Assembly (NCBI RefSeq): GCF_023856365.1
Contig: NC_064552.1
Location: 2,072,311 to 2,136,310, forward strand
Direction of reading: 5' to 3'
Origin: Brienomyrus brachyistius
Lineage: Eukaryota > Chordata > Actinopteri > Osteoglossiformes > Mormyridae
DNA: 64,000 nt
Shown: positions 54,735-64,000 of the stretch, piece after piece
Layout: every line of letters starts with the position of its first letter
How positions within the stretch are numbered: the first letter of the stretch is position 1
Translations under genes and position numbers: made by a program
The notes under the pieces: generated by a model
The model's database searches: none
What the model saw: the letters and a program-made list of their open reading frames with translations, nothing else
Told to the model about the DNA's origin: nothing

Positions 54735-57727
54735 GCCAGTAAACAACATTCCAGTTTGTGAAACTGCAGAGGTTAAGAATACAGTCCTGCAGTGACATTA
54801 TTCCAGTTGCCTGTTATGAGGAGACATTAATATGTCCGCAGTGTTTTTTGCTCCAGTAGTAGAACCTATTATAAAATGGAAGCGGTTTAGCATCCACCTG
54901 CCAACTGAGCGATGAGCAGACAGGACCGAGCCCCGCTCCACCCTTTCCAGGCACCACGGCCCTGCACAGCTTCCTGAGCCTCCACCCTGCTGTCGTGAGC
55001 AGCTTCCCCAGCCCAGTCACCTTTGAGGAGGTCCAGTTCTTCAGTGGGCCCAACTACCACCATGGCATCGATTGGTAACAGTGCTTAAGCGACAGTGTGC
55101 AGTTACCTTAAGTCTTCCTGTCATTAATATGTATCTTTGATAAACTGATAAGATTCATGATTTAAGATTTATTGGCAAGTAGGCCTACACTGCAATGTGG
55201 CTCGTCCAGCCACACTTGGTCACAAAGAAACTAAAGACAGAGAAGCACCCAACAGAGTGTGCAAGCGAGACAGTGTGATAAAGTAACTGTACAGGGGTCA
55301 TGGCTGTAACGTCAGAGCTGAGATATCCTCCAGTGCAGCAGACACCGATTACCCGGATCGCTTAGGTACTAACAAGCTGTGAACGGGCTGACGGCTTGAT
55401 GGCTGAGGACAGACGGAAGGAGCGGCTGCTTCTCTGAAGCAGGAGTTGTCTACACGTGCTCACATCTTCTTGCAGGTACATGGACTTCTTCCCGCTGCCA
55501 TCCAACGCCAGCACAGACTTCGTGTTTGAGAAGAGTGCTGGCTATTTTCACTCGAGTGTGGCACCACGCCGAGCAGCCGCCCTGCTGCCCCAAGCTAAGA
55601 TCCTGGCCCTGCTCACCAACCCCACTGAGCGAGCGTACTCCTGGTACCAGGTGTGTCCTCCGCTCACGCGAACCCCTCATGCATCCTGCCTGTGCAAGAA
55701 GAAGATGTAGGTTTTTTTTTTTAAGTCAAACCACTACGCCACTTTTCCACTGGCATACAGGAACCGAGCCGAGCCCGATCCACACCACAGAGAAACCAGT
55801 TACAGCGCAGTTCCAGTTCACTCTGGTTTTCCACTGCAGATGGGTCGGCTCTGTAAAGGCGCTGCCGGCTTTGGAGAGCGACAGAGGCCCTGAAGAGGCC
55901 CTGATTTTTAACGTTTACGCGACGTACATCGTGATTTACTATGTGCTGCTTACCGCTACGACGTCAGTCACAATCACCGCGTTATATTAGCATCAAACGC
56001 TAGCAGGATTAGCATTAACTTGTGCAAATTTGTGTCAGCTGTACTGGAGGACTTTTTCCAAGGAGGAGGTTGGATATTTTCACATTCCAAGTCTTCAGTG
56101 CCTGAGTACATCGCGATACTAGTAATATTGACTAATATATAAAATATACGCTTTTTCCTTCAGATTGTCCATGCGCAGAACAGTGGTATCTCTGTGCATT
56201 TCAACCAATCAGATGGTGGTGATGCGACCAGCTCGGTTTGGTCACTGTTAGTAAGCAGGGCCATGTCTGCGCGGGTACGGCTCGGGCACGGCTCGGACTC
56301 GGGTATGGCTCGGGCACGGCTTGGACTCGGGTACGGCTCGGGCACGGCTCGGACTTGGGTACGGCTCGGACTCGGCTCAGGTACGGCGTGGACTCGGGTA
56401 CGGCTCGGACTCGGCTCGGGTACGGCTCGGGCTCGGACTCGGGTACGCTACAGTAGAAAACTCTTCCGATCTTGGTGGCAGTGGAAAAGCAAAAGAATTT
56501 ACTAAATCAATTAGTAAATGCTTATGGGGAATGAGAACCCAAATATACTAGAACCAGGATTAGGATATTAAAGGACATTATTTAAATTTTCACGTTTTTT
56601 CTTTAATTTCTTCGATTCTTTTTATGCACCATTTTGTCTGCAGCACCAGAGGGCGCGCCGCAACCCCACTGCCCTGAACTACACCTTCCACCAGGTCGCA
56701 ACAGCAGCTCTGTCCTCATCCCCAGAGCTTCTGGCCCTTCAGCGAAGCAGCCTGAGCCCAGGTGCTTATGCTTCTCACCTGGAGCGTTGGCTACGCCACT
56801 ACCAGGCTGGCCAGGTACCCAAACACTCCCCTGCCCACCCCCATCTGCACGTCCCAGTCAGGCAGTGCCTAGCGCTTTGGAGCATATTACCCTGAACGCT
56901 GCCTGCTTCACATTCAAGGCAAAGACACACCATTCTCCACACATCCGGAACATCAGGTCACACAGTGTGTTCTCCTGCTCCGGCTCTGTCCTTCTTCTGA
57001 CTCATATGCGACGGACCCAGTCTGACGAGCTGGATTACCGTCTCTTGTCCAGATCATGATCGTGGACGGCTCCCTGTTCCGCTCAGACCCGGTTCTAGTG
57101 ATGGATGGTATCCAGAAGTTCCTGCCGGTCACACCGTACTACAGTTACGCAGAGGTTCTGACGTGAGTTCCTCCCGGTCTCTATCTGCCAAAGGCCCGTT
57201 ATTTGCCTTCATTCTCTCCTACAGAACATTCGAGTATCGCTGTGAAACCAGTCCGTCTCCGGTTCCTCTTTCAGGTTTGACAAGAGTAAAGGGTTCTGGT
57301 GCCAGAAACTGGACGGGGGCCGAACCAAGTGCCTGGGCAAAGGCAGGAAGTACCCGGCGATGGCGCCGGAGGTGCCGTCTGGAACCTCACCACATACGCG
57401 CTTTTGTTTACCCCAATGGACATAGCAACACTCGAAAACACTTTGTACCAAAAAAGCCATCGTGTTCAATTTGTTCCGTTCGGTACACAGTGTTTATGGT
57501 AAAAAAATATGAAGCCTTTCTTAATGAAGTTGAATATAAGTTGAAGGTAAGTGTGTTTGGCTGTGTGGCTCCTTCTGACTGGACACTTCCCTGTGTTGCA
57601 GACACGCATCTTTCTCTCGGAGTACTACCGCGAGCACAACTTCGACCTGCTGAGGCTGCTGGGCCGCATGGGGCAGACGGCGCCCACCTGGCTGAGGGAG
57701 GAGCTTCAGAGCAGTGGTTGGCGATGA
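47522..57727 (+). CDS. ndst2: Heparan sulfate N-deacetylase/N-sulfotransferase, NDST2-like
   Basis: Bifunctional Golgi type II membrane enzyme. It deacetylates and N-sulfates GlcNAc of heparan sulfate/heparin using PAPS, the first modification step of the chain. Thirteen coding exons join in frame: 47522-48526, 49380-49467, 49697-49851, 50205-50390, 50648-50776, 51038-51220, 51394-51490, 54951-55074, 55476-55650, 56644-56814, 57053-57162, 57275-57371 and 57602-57727, giving 881 aa (family about 870-885). Signal-anchor at residues 17-38; deacetylase domain with [14 protein letters not shown] (316-329), [18 protein letters not shown] and [16 protein letters not shown]; sulfotransferase domain with the PAPS 5'-phosphosulfate loop QKTGTTAL (K613), the TFEEVQFF glutamate, H715 in YSWYQHQ and the C817/C827 pair. 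[24 protein letters not shown] and EELQSS resemble NDST2 rather than NDST1, 3 or 4. Start ATG 47522 lies in GCGGACATGG. Oddities: the usual RCLVPG near the end is SSLSPG, and the donor of exon 12 is GTGCCG. Confidence 0.93.
48527..49077. other. ndst2 intron, nothing recognised
   Basis: First part of the intron between coding exons 1 and 2. Confidence 0.4.
49078..49358 (+). repeat. 14-bp tandem repeat, about 20 copies
   Basis: Unit cacagtgggtattt (variants ggatattt, gggtactt). In sense orientation each unit carries TTTCACAG or TTCACAG, like a 3' splice acceptor. The array ends about 20 bp before the true acceptor of coding exon 2 (exon starts 49380). Confidence 0.95.
49380..49467 (+). CDS. 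ndst2: ndst2 coding exon 2
   Basis: Acceptor attcccag, donor gtaagc. Encodes [20 protein letters not shown] and GFSGKFYHT; phase 0 to 1. Confidence 0.93.
49697..49851 (+). CDS. ndst2: ndst2 coding exon 3
   Basis: Acceptor cctacag, donor gtaacc. Encodes [19 protein letters not shown], then [17 protein letters not shown] with the likely metal-binding histidines, then [16 protein letters not shown]. Confidence 0.95.
49920..50100 (+). repeat. tRNA-derived SINE, partly duplicated head
   Basis: 'gtgtggctcattgggttagg' and the segment 'gttaggctggaaggttgct' appear twice in a row before 'ggttcgaatcccccacac'. Confidence 0.65.
50205..50390 (+). CDS. ndst2: ndst2 coding exon 4
   Basis: Acceptor cccccag, donor gtgcgc. 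Encodes [30 protein letters not shown] and [20 protein letters not shown]; 62 codons in phase 0. Confidence 0.95.
50648..50776 (+). CDS. ndst2: ndst2 coding exon 5
   Basis: Acceptor atgacag, donor gtgagt. Encodes [20 protein letters not shown] and [12 protein letters not shown]; 43 codons, phase 0. Confidence 0.95.
51038..51220 (+). CDS. ndst2: ndst2 coding exon 6
   Basis: Acceptor actgcag, donor gtgagg. Encodes [20 protein letters not shown] and [19 protein letters not shown]; 61 codons. Confidence 0.95.
51394..51490 (+). CDS. ndst2: ndst2 coding exon 7, PAPS-loop lysine
   Basis: The acceptor follows a run of about 13 C. Encodes [20 protein letters not shown], then [12 protein letters not shown], ending inside the phosphosulfate loop; donor gtaaga, phase 1. 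Confidence 0.94.
51892..52085 (+). repeat. tRNA-derived SINE
   Basis: 'agtgagtggctcagtgggtt' head, 'aggttgcaggtttgagacc', partial internal duplication, tail with 'tgtgcaaataaagcatg'. Confidence 0.7.
52150..52335 (+). repeat. tRNA-derived SINE
   Basis: 'ctggtgagtggcacagtggt' head and 'aggttgccggttcgagcccc' B box; tail 'tgtgcaaataaaagcattta'. Confidence 0.75.
52445..52600 (-). repeat. tRNA-derived SINE, minus
   Basis: Inverted relative to the previous copy: 'ctcgaactggcaacctcctg' and 'gagccacacaccagccacat'. Confidence 0.7.
52660..52860 (-). repeat. tRNA-derived SINE, minus
   Basis: 'ctcaaaccagcaaccttcaa' and 'actgagtcactcactgcccc' on the plus strand are the inverted head of the same family. 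Confidence 0.7.
52933..54536 (-). mobile_element. Tc1/mariner transposon with about 200-bp inverted repeats
   Basis: 1604 bp bounded by TA. The terminal inverted repeats start cagtggggcaaaaaagtatt at both ends and extend about 200 bp with few differences (inner copy 'aataagtatttggtcaa'). Encodes a transposase on the minus strand, interrupted by frameshifts. Inserted in the ndst2 intron between coding exons 7 and 8. Confidence 0.95.
53155..54171 (-). pseudogene. Tc1 transposase with frameshifts
   Basis: Starts [20 protein letters not shown] at 54171. Visible: HTH motifs ([20 protein letters not shown]), [22 protein letters not shown] and [10 protein letters not shown], so the three DDE acidic residues remain. 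The frame is broken at an 8-G run (plus-strand 53914-53921) and again near 53265, after which the family C-terminus ([20 protein letters not shown]) lies in another frame. Confidence 0.88.
54660..54735. repeat. (TC)n(AC)n microsatellite
   Basis: A ctctct run followed directly by a cacaca run, in an ndst2 intron. Confidence 0.95.
54951..55074 (+). CDS. ndst2: ndst2 coding exon 8
   Basis: Acceptor ctttccag, donor gtaaca. Encodes [31 protein letters not shown] and NYHHGIDW, with the sulfotransferase glutamate; phase 1 to 2. Confidence 0.94.
55476..55650 (+). CDS. ndst2: ndst2 coding exon 9
   Basis: Acceptor ttgcag, donor gtgtgt. Encodes [20 protein letters not shown] and [20 protein letters not shown], then WYQ; phase 2 to 0. 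Confidence 0.95.
55737..56465. mobile_element. Probable MITE with GGCTCGGACTCGGGTAC expansion
   Basis: The left end 'cacttttccactggcataca' plus 'ggaaccgagccgag' resembles the inverted right end 'ctcgggtacgctacagtaga' plus 'aaa'. This is the 'ttttccactg...accgagc' form of a common fish MITE group. At 56271-56450 the subterminal motif is amplified in units of about 11-17 bp, which makes the R/G/L-rich ORFs. In an ndst2 intron. Confidence 0.5.
56644..56814 (+). CDS. ndst2: ndst2 coding exon 10
   Basis: Acceptor gtctgcag, donor gtaccc. Encodes [20 protein letters not shown], then [20 protein letters not shown]. The last part differs from the family pattern LQ-x-R-C-L-V-P-G-(W/Y)-Y. Confidence 0.92.
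57053..57162 (+). CDS. ndst2: ndst2 coding exon 11
   Basis: Acceptor tgtccag, donor gtgagt. Encodes [20 protein letters not shown] and [17 protein letters not shown]. Confidence 0.94.
57275..57371 (+). CDS. ndst2: ndst2 coding exon 12
   Basis: Acceptor ctttcag. Encodes [20 protein letters not shown], then [12 protein letters not shown] with the conserved cysteine pair; two residues are missing from the usual K-C-L-G-(K/R)-S-K-G-R. The donor is GTGCCG, weak, but the phase fits exon 13. Confidence 0.88.
57602..57727 (+). CDS. ndst2: ndst2 last coding exon
   Basis: Acceptor tgttgcag. Encodes [40 protein letters not shown] and R, then TGA. Confidence 0.93.
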   Translation, partial: TRIFLSEYYREHNFDLLRLLGRMGQTAPTWLREELQSSGWR

Positions 57728-58260
57728 GTGTTTGGATTTTAGGCGGTAGGGCTGCCTGGCACTGAGACCTATGATGAGGACTGGCTTTCCATGGACTGAG
57801 ACGGTGACCAAGGGCCAACAGATCTTGGTTATTCTGCCTCTTTTAACTGGATGATCTCAGTAGACTTTCGTCCCCACTGGCCTAGGAAGGCCAGCCAATT
57901 GGTAGAAGCGAGGCCATGACCTTTTCACTTCTGAAGGAGAGGCGTGAAAAGTGCATGGTGTCATGGTACATCCAGCAGATCCTAAAGTGGAGGTAGAGTG
58001 GGAACTTCATGTGCTTCTATGACAGACGATCAAATTACAAAATTCCATTCGAGAGATCTGCGTATCTAGAGCAATTCCCAAGTCTAACGCACAGTCCTTC
58101 TCAGTCACATAGGTTTGGATTTGAAGACTGGGAAAGTTATTCAAGCTGCAATGAACCAAAGCTGTCATCCACATTACAGAACCTGTTATCTGTATTTTTT
58201 TTGTAACTTATATTGCGATGGCAATATTGTCTGCAATAAATGCGTAGAAAGGCTGGAGGT
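57728..58260 (+). terminator. ndst2: ndst2 3' UTR with AATAAA at 58235
   Basis: The first canonical polyadenylation signal after the stop is AATAAA at 58235-58240. Cleavage is expected shortly after. Confidence 0.6.
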
Positions 58261-61200
58261 GTGTGGTTTTGTTGTTATAAGGGTGACCTGAGAGCTCTAC
58301 AAGAGACATTAAATGTTTTAGAAACCCCTCTCCTAGATGAGGCGGTGGTTTCTCTTTATCCGAACTGTTTTTTGTACAAGAATGCAGCAAAGGATCAAGT
58401 TTGTGACCAGCAAGTTTTCAACTTTTAAATCAGTCTCAACTGACTCATCAAATTTGGGAAACCCAGAGTCACAGTAAATGGTTTGGTGTCTCTCATTTCT
58501 GAAGCTGGACGTACCCACAGATTCTGTCTGGTGGTGGGCTTGCTCTTTGCTTGTTCTCTGCTTGCCAGGCTCCAGTGAGTGTTCGATTTTAGCAAACCTA
58601 ATCTCTGCTCTCACCATATTTTTCAGATTTTTAATGATGGACTAAATTATGTCTCATGACCCATTTGTGGTGTTTTTGGTTTGCTTTGGGACATATTTGT
58701 GCCCTTTTCTGAACAGAGAGCGCCATCTAGTGGGGTCAAAAAATACAGCAAATGGTTCATGAAGCGTCATTTTGTCCACCAATAGGTAATACTCCCTTAA
58801 CCACATGAAACCTACTGAGATAAGAAGTTATAATTGGAGAACAAGGGGAAATTCTCTGGCATTCTGTAAGCATAACAAATAGTGTTTAGTGATATAGATG
58901 CATCGACTGAATGTAACAACTGGTCTGTCAGAAGTCTGTTGTAGTCTGGAAATACTGAACCAATATAATCTGTATGTGCTGCTGTTTGAAGATTTCGGTT
59001 TGCAGGATCACGGCCAACCACGAAGTACTGAGGCAGACAGGAGCATTAAAGGTTATTTTTATTAAATACTTTTCAGATCAAGTCAGTAATAACAAACTTA
59101 TGATGAAGACTTAACATTCAAACACTTGAGTTTTGTTACTTCATGTTTTTAAATTGTCATCATGCAAAAACCAGCATCCAAATTTAAAACTCAGCATATA
59201 TTGAGATTGGCCCATAATACACTGTCACAATGCAGCAGATTGGCTAATAAGGATGGAGTATTACCAAGCGGAGGCCTCTCCATTTCACCAATTCTCTTAA
59301 AAGGTGATTCCCCACTTAAGATGGACCAGTTCATTTACCTCAGATGCAACTAACATAGATTTATTTTAAGTGTTTTAACCAGAAAGTACACATGCATATA
59401 TCTTCCTTTTTGTAAAACTGCATATATATTTTTTTTTCTTAATAATCTGTGTGGCTTCTAATAATCAAGATTGAGTACACTGCAAACAAGCTGAGCACTG
59501 GCATTGCACTGCCAGTTGTGTACTTTACTACCCTCGATTAGTGTCTCTTGTTCCGCCTATTGGCTTTGCAGTGAACTGCAACAGCTAATTGTCATCCACA
59601 CGCAGAATCCTTGGCCTTGCACGCCTACATACATACAGTGAACCCTGTGTGGCTGGACGAGGCAGCCAGCCCCTACAGCATACATCAATCCAGGAGGGGA
59701 TATACTGACATTTTAGAGTACGTCACGTGGGTCGCGATACGGCAGTGATATGACGAGCTGGACAGCGAGTTACACAGGGGCGCGAGAATGCAGAACAAGG
59801 CGGGGAGCGGGGGGGGGAGGCACAGTGTCACAATTTATATATCTATAGAAAATGTTGTTGCAGAAGTTCTTCATTTTTGGGGAATTGTCCCTCACCACCC
59901 ACCTCTGTTTGTAAATTCTCTCCCATTGGCCTATACTGAAAACATACTGCTCCTCCAATCAGCAAACCCTCCTGGAAGATCCGGACTAACTGATTGGCTG
60001 GCTGTTTCATCTTGATATACAGCCCCGCTTGTAGTCTGTGCAAACTTGTGTGTGTGTGTGTGTGTGTGTGTGTGTCTCTCTCTCTCCCTCTCATTCTCCC
60101 ACTCGGATCACACACCAGTATACTGTGCCGTTTGATATCTGTAACCATACTACAGATTCATGGGTACCGTTCCCATGTGTCTGTGAGTGTGTGTGTGTCT
60201 GTCGCTGTCTGTATCTGTGTGTGTGTGTGTGTTTGACTCCCTCCCTACAAAATACCCTGGGCTTGAACGTTCTTATCCAATTCCACAACTACTTTTAGGA
60301 AAAAAAAATATACGAGACATCACGAGAACACCACTGCCACAAGCACCACAAACAGGAACGATAAAAATCAACAGACTAAACCCTTGCTTGAAACATACAC
60401 TTGAATAATCACCCTGTGAAACCTCAGATCATGTGACAAGTAACCACGAGCACATTCCCCACCCGAGCAGGAACAGTGTACGGTCCTTAACCGGCCTGAC
60501 AGGGTCAGCAATAGAAGACACTGGGCGAAACAAATGTCACGGGACAACAAAAGCAACACCACCCAAAGGGGCAGACTGACGCACGACGAGGTGGGGTGAA
60601 AAATCAACGGTCTGGAGTCCCCCGTTCCCCAAGTCCCCCGCAGGGAAAGGCCAACCTGAAATTGCAGAATGTCCACCTACAGTGAACGTAACAGTATCGA
60701 GTCTCAAAGCGAGCATGCTAAACAGTTCGCGCCATTAAAAAAATAAACAAAAGGAAAACCTCTCCCTTTAAATTGCCCAAAATGGCATCAGTTTGGGGTT
60801 CGGAAATGAAGGTCTGCGCGGGACGGCACGAGAGCTGCGTGCAGCTCTGCCTGGACAGAAACGGCTCGAGTGACGGTCAGAGTCGCTCTGCGGCCCCAGT
60901 GACCCCTGAGCTCCCTAAGGGCTTCCATCCTCAGCGCGGAACACAGTGCACATTCTGCAACTTCAAGTGTGGCCGGGAAGGGAGCTGGTGCAGTGAGACA
61001 CCCCAACCCAGCGGAGGTTTAGAGTTCTGTCTTTGTGCCTTTTTTTAAAATATATATGTATATACACACACACACACACATATTTGTGTACATATATATT
61101 TTTTTGCCTAGTAAGCAGCAGAAGGGGAGGTTTTTCATACAGACAGTACAAAGACACAAAACTCTTTTCTTAAACCCTGAAAGTGAAACTCAAATTTCAC

Positions 61201-62546
61201 TTTTCGCTCTTATATTTACATAACATCTATACTTGCATGTGTGTACATACACATACATACACATGCCTACATACATAAATACATAATATGTAGTTTAAAT
61301 TAAAAATATCCCCCTTTTAAAAATTATTTTGCTGGAAACAGAAAAACCCCGAAATACAATAACTCAAGAGTTCGAGAAACACGCAGCCAGGTACGAAAAG
61401 AATCTGTCCCACTCTTCCGAAGAAAAAAACTAACATTAAAATGTTTTAAATGCCTAAAGTCTAGACTTTGGTGCTTCAAATTCTGAGACTCACTTATTTT
61501 GTCTAAGAATACACACCCTATCACACGTGAAGAGTTGCGTCCAAAGCCTGAAATATACATTCAAAAATTTCAGGTTTGTGTGCATTTTTTTCCTGTTTCA
61601 GTCTGAACGTCACTTTCTGCATCTCCTATGTTTACTTACACAAATGTTTGTCTTACACAACTCATTATCATTATTATAGTAATTTTATGCATATATAAAC
61701 GTAATTTAAGATATATTTTAACACACCTTCTGGACATTGTAAACGGGCAAGGAAGCTGGATCCGTGGAAAAGGGGCGACTCGGCGCCCCCTTGTGGGCAG
61801 CAGGTGCATGCACTGACCCCCAAGGCCGAGCTGCCACGGCAACTGGCCCCCACCGTCTGACTAGCCTAGGATTACACTGGATTAGTGGTGCTGCTCTCAG
61901 GTGGTTTCTACATTTGTATATATTTTTTTTTTTTAACTTTATTTCCCTCAATTTTTTTTTTGTTTAACGCTGAGACGTCATCTCCAACCAGCCTTGGGCG
62001 CCGATCCAACTTTGGAGACGAAGTGCTCCAGCCTCCCTAAGAAATCAGGCGAGCTGCCCAAGACAGAGGGCGGGGAGTGGGGGGTAGGGGAGGGAGGAGT
62101 CATTTTAGGAATGAAATCCCAGTGAGCGAGATACACCACATGATTGTGACCGAGCGTACCGGTAACTACACGCTTTGCCCAGGAATGGGATTCTTGTTTC
62201 TGGGGCCACACTTAAGGTTTGGGGGCCCCATGTTAATACATGGCTTTACTGCAGGTAAATACCACTGCTGGCTTTATCATCAAGCAATTTCCTGCAGGCA
62301 GGCCTTACTTCGGCAGTCTGCAAGTGATCCACACTCAAACACGCCTACTTATGTACATGTATGTAGAAACAGACGTGTGCATACATGCACACTTGACAGC
62401 ATGCACCAAATACACCCGAGTATATGCACCTTGAGTGGTATAAACCTTACCAGTGGGTGTCCATGCATGCGTGTGCCTTTGTGCAGGTACTGGCGCATCT
62501 ACCAAGGAATTTCAAACATCTATGCACACACCTGCCTGCTGGGAGT
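58261..62546 (-). other. Convergent interval, largely probable 3' UTR of the CaMKII gene
   Basis: No coding exon seen. AT-rich with TG/CA microsatellites at about 60046-60075 and 60186-60232 and short AT/CA runs at about 61050-61110. Minus-strand AATAAA (TTTATT on plus) occurs at 61938-61943, 59360-59365 and 59058-59063; any of these could end the CaMKII transcript. The true UTR limit is unknown. Confidence 0.45.
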
Positions 62547-62779
62547 TCACTGTAGGGGTGCAGCTGGTGCCCCAGAGCAGTGGAAATGCACGTTGAGCCA
62601 CTTGGAGTCGCGGCGACGCCAGACGCGCGTCTCCTCCGACTGGCAGCTGCGAGGCCGGCCCTGGCTGTCGATGTACTGCGTCAGGCGGATGTAGGCGATG
62701 CAGGCGGCGTCCTCGCCGATCAGGTGCACGTGCGGGTTCAGGATGGTGGTGTGCACCGGCTTGCTGTTCTTACTCAACA
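62547..62779 (-). CDS. camk2g: camk2g last coding exon
   Basis: Acceptor gttcacag (minus), then the second base of a split Leu codon. Encodes [20 protein letters not shown] to APAAPLQ; stop TGA at 62549-62547. Confidence 0.93.
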
Positions 62780-63168
62780 CTGTGAACACACACACACTCA
62801 TGTATACATGCAGCTAGAAATGACCCCCTACGTCAAAAGCAGAAAAAGACACGATGAGGAATTATGCATAATGTCACGGCGCCACACAAAAAAAACCCGG
62901 AACAGAAGAGCTTCTTACAGTTCTCAAAGTAGAACTTGTGGAAGTCCATTCCCTCCACGAGGTTCCCAAGCGCTTCCGGTTCGAAGGAGGTCAGGCCAGG
63001 ATCACATATTCTCCTGAAGGTGGAGGGACGCGCAAGACATCAGCGACGGACCCGCACAGGTTCTGAGAAGTGAGATACGGGCTGCAGCTTACGTATAAGC
63101 CTCGAAGTCTCCATTGTTGATGGCCTCAATCAGCTGTTCTGTGATCTTGATGATCTCCTGCTTCCGAG
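62547..63168 (-). CDS. camk2g: CaM kinase II, association (hub) domain, gamma-like; last three exons only
   Basis: C-terminal part of a Ca2+/calmodulin-dependent protein kinase II subunit; the association domain builds the 12- to 14-subunit holoenzyme. Minus-strand exons: 63168-63093, 63013-62919 and 62779-62547, joined in frame. Seen: [99 protein letters not shown], ending [13 protein letters not shown] and TGA. The ending GAPAAPLQ is beta/gamma-like, not alpha or delta. Position next to ndst2 favours gamma (CAMK2G adjoins NDST2 in human). Kinase domain and linker exons lie beyond the window. Odd: W-R-R-R-D-S-K-W where the family has W-H-R-R-D-G-K-W. Confidence 0.92.
62919..63013 (-). CDS. 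camk2g: camk2g penultimate exon
   Basis: Acceptor ccttcag, donor gtaaga on the minus strand. Encodes [20 protein letters not shown] and [11 protein letters not shown]; 95 bp, phase 2 to 1. Confidence 0.93.
63093..63168 (-). CDS. camk2g: camk2g antepenultimate exon, start of association domain
   Basis: Acceptor ttttcag, donor gtaagc on the minus strand. Encodes [20 protein letters not shown] and FEAYT; 76 bp. Confidence 0.93.
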
Positions 63169-64000
63169 CTGAAAATACAGGGGGAGGATTTGGTAGGAGG
63201 CAGAGAAAGGAGGGAGGAAATTAGCAAGAGTGGGTGGAAACCCAGGAAAAATGCACTGCGAAAGTTCACAGTAAAACTGTGAAATTTACAGTTAATCCTT
63301 AATCTTTCATAGTTCTACTATAAAGTTTACAGTTTGACCATTAATGTTTTATAAGTGCAAATTCTTGTTTTACATTGAAGTTCATGGTCACCTCTTCTGG
63401 CATTTAATAATTTTGATAATGAAATTTACATGAAACACTTCGATGTACTATGAACTTTCATCCTTTCCACCATGGAAGAGTAAGGTAATTTTGGAAGGTA
63501 ATTTTGTGCAGTAAGTTTTAAGTCATGGTGTAGGAGGCACTAATGAACAGGACAAGCAGTTTCACTATTAAAGGGATTGTTAAATTTATAGTGGATCTGA
63601 CTATAAAGTTCACAGCAGAACCATGAATCGTGACACTGAAATTAACAGTTTGACTGTAAAGTAGTTCACAGTAGATCCCTGAACTGTCTACAGCTTAACT
63701 GTAAACTGGTGAACTTCACAGTCAGAAAGCTTACAGTTTAACAGTAGATTACACAGTAGATCCATGAAACGTGTATCAATTCACAAAACTGGCAAACAAG
63801 TTTACAGTTATACTGTGAATTTTCAACAGTGATTTTTTTCCTGTGAGGGAGGGCAAAGAGATGGATCAAAGAATAGGTATATAGCACCAAACTCAATCAG
63901 ATAAAGCAAACCAATCCATACCTTTTAATATCAAAACATACTTCCCTTCACTATCAATGTCAAACTTGGTGGAATGTTCACGTTGTACTATCCCAGTGTG
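63169..64000 (-). other. camk2g intron, nothing coding recognised
   Basis: Contains repeated 'acagtttaac' and 'gtaaactt' type motifs between 63260 and 63830, a loosely repeated AT-rich intronic sequence. No linker exon was found before the window end. Confidence 0.4.

Noticed and set aside
47522..57727. Calling the sulfotransferase gene ndst3 because a neurotrypsin gene is near
   Set aside because: The N-terminus (VWKSVRR...), [11 protein letters not shown] and the EELQSS ending fit NDST2, and the adjacent CaMKII has a beta/gamma-type end rather than delta.
57163..57765. 200-aa plus-strand ORF over the last ndst2 exons
   Set aside because: Wrong frame relative to the conserved NDST sequence. 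It is a shadow of exons 12 and 13 and an intron.

Overview
The window is nuclear DNA of a ray-finned fish, most likely a teleost. The genes are vertebrate and have many introns with GT-AG junctions. The DNA between the exons carries Tc1/mariner elements with long inverted repeats, tRNA-derived SINEs, palindromic MITEs, CA microsatellites and minisatellites, all typical of teleosts. I could not fix the species. I assembled the exons by hand from splice sites, phase continuity and family motifs.

Layout. (1) About 2.45-4.93 kb, + strand: the last five coding exons of an alpha-arrestin (ARRDC3-like) with three PPxY motifs in its tail; its first exons were not found. (2) 5.66-5.77 kb (-) and 10.72-10.81 kb (+): two intron-containing tRNA genes, Leu-CAA and Ile-UAU. 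(3) 13.79-32.23 kb, +: a complete 14-exon neurotrypsin-like gene (signal peptide, kringle, four SRCR domains, trypsin-like domain; about 834 aa). Its reading frame is open throughout, but the protease domain has lost the catalytic serine (Asp instead), the oxyanion-hole glycine and the IIGG activation sequence, so it looks like a pseudoprotease. (4) 36.1-36.3 kb: a GC-rich probable first non-coding exon and promoter; then 47.52-57.73 kb, +: a complete 13-exon heparan sulfate N-deacetylase/N-sulfotransferase, best matched to NDST2 (about 881 aa). (5) 62.55-63.17 kb, - strand: the last three coding exons of a CaM kinase II gene, association domain, with a C-terminus of the beta/gamma type, best called camk2g.

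Context. In human, NDST2 and CAMK2G are neighbours on 10q22, while PRSS12 lies near NDST3 and CAMK2D in the paralogous 4q26 block. A neurotrypsin-like gene beside NDST2 and CAMK2G therefore looks like the ohnolog of PRSS12 from the early vertebrate genome duplications, kept here with an inactivated protease. This is the main finding.

Repeats. Three Tc1-type elements sit in introns: an internally deleted one in the arrestin gene, a nearly intact one in the neurotrypsin-like gene, and a frameshifted one in NDST2. A fourth decayed copy lies at 19.4-20.4 kb. Minisatellites are numerous. One 18-bp array of about 57 copies in the neurotrypsin-like gene repeats a strong 5' splice-site sequence on the sense strand. 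A 14-bp array just upstream of an NDST2 exon repeats an acceptor-like motif.
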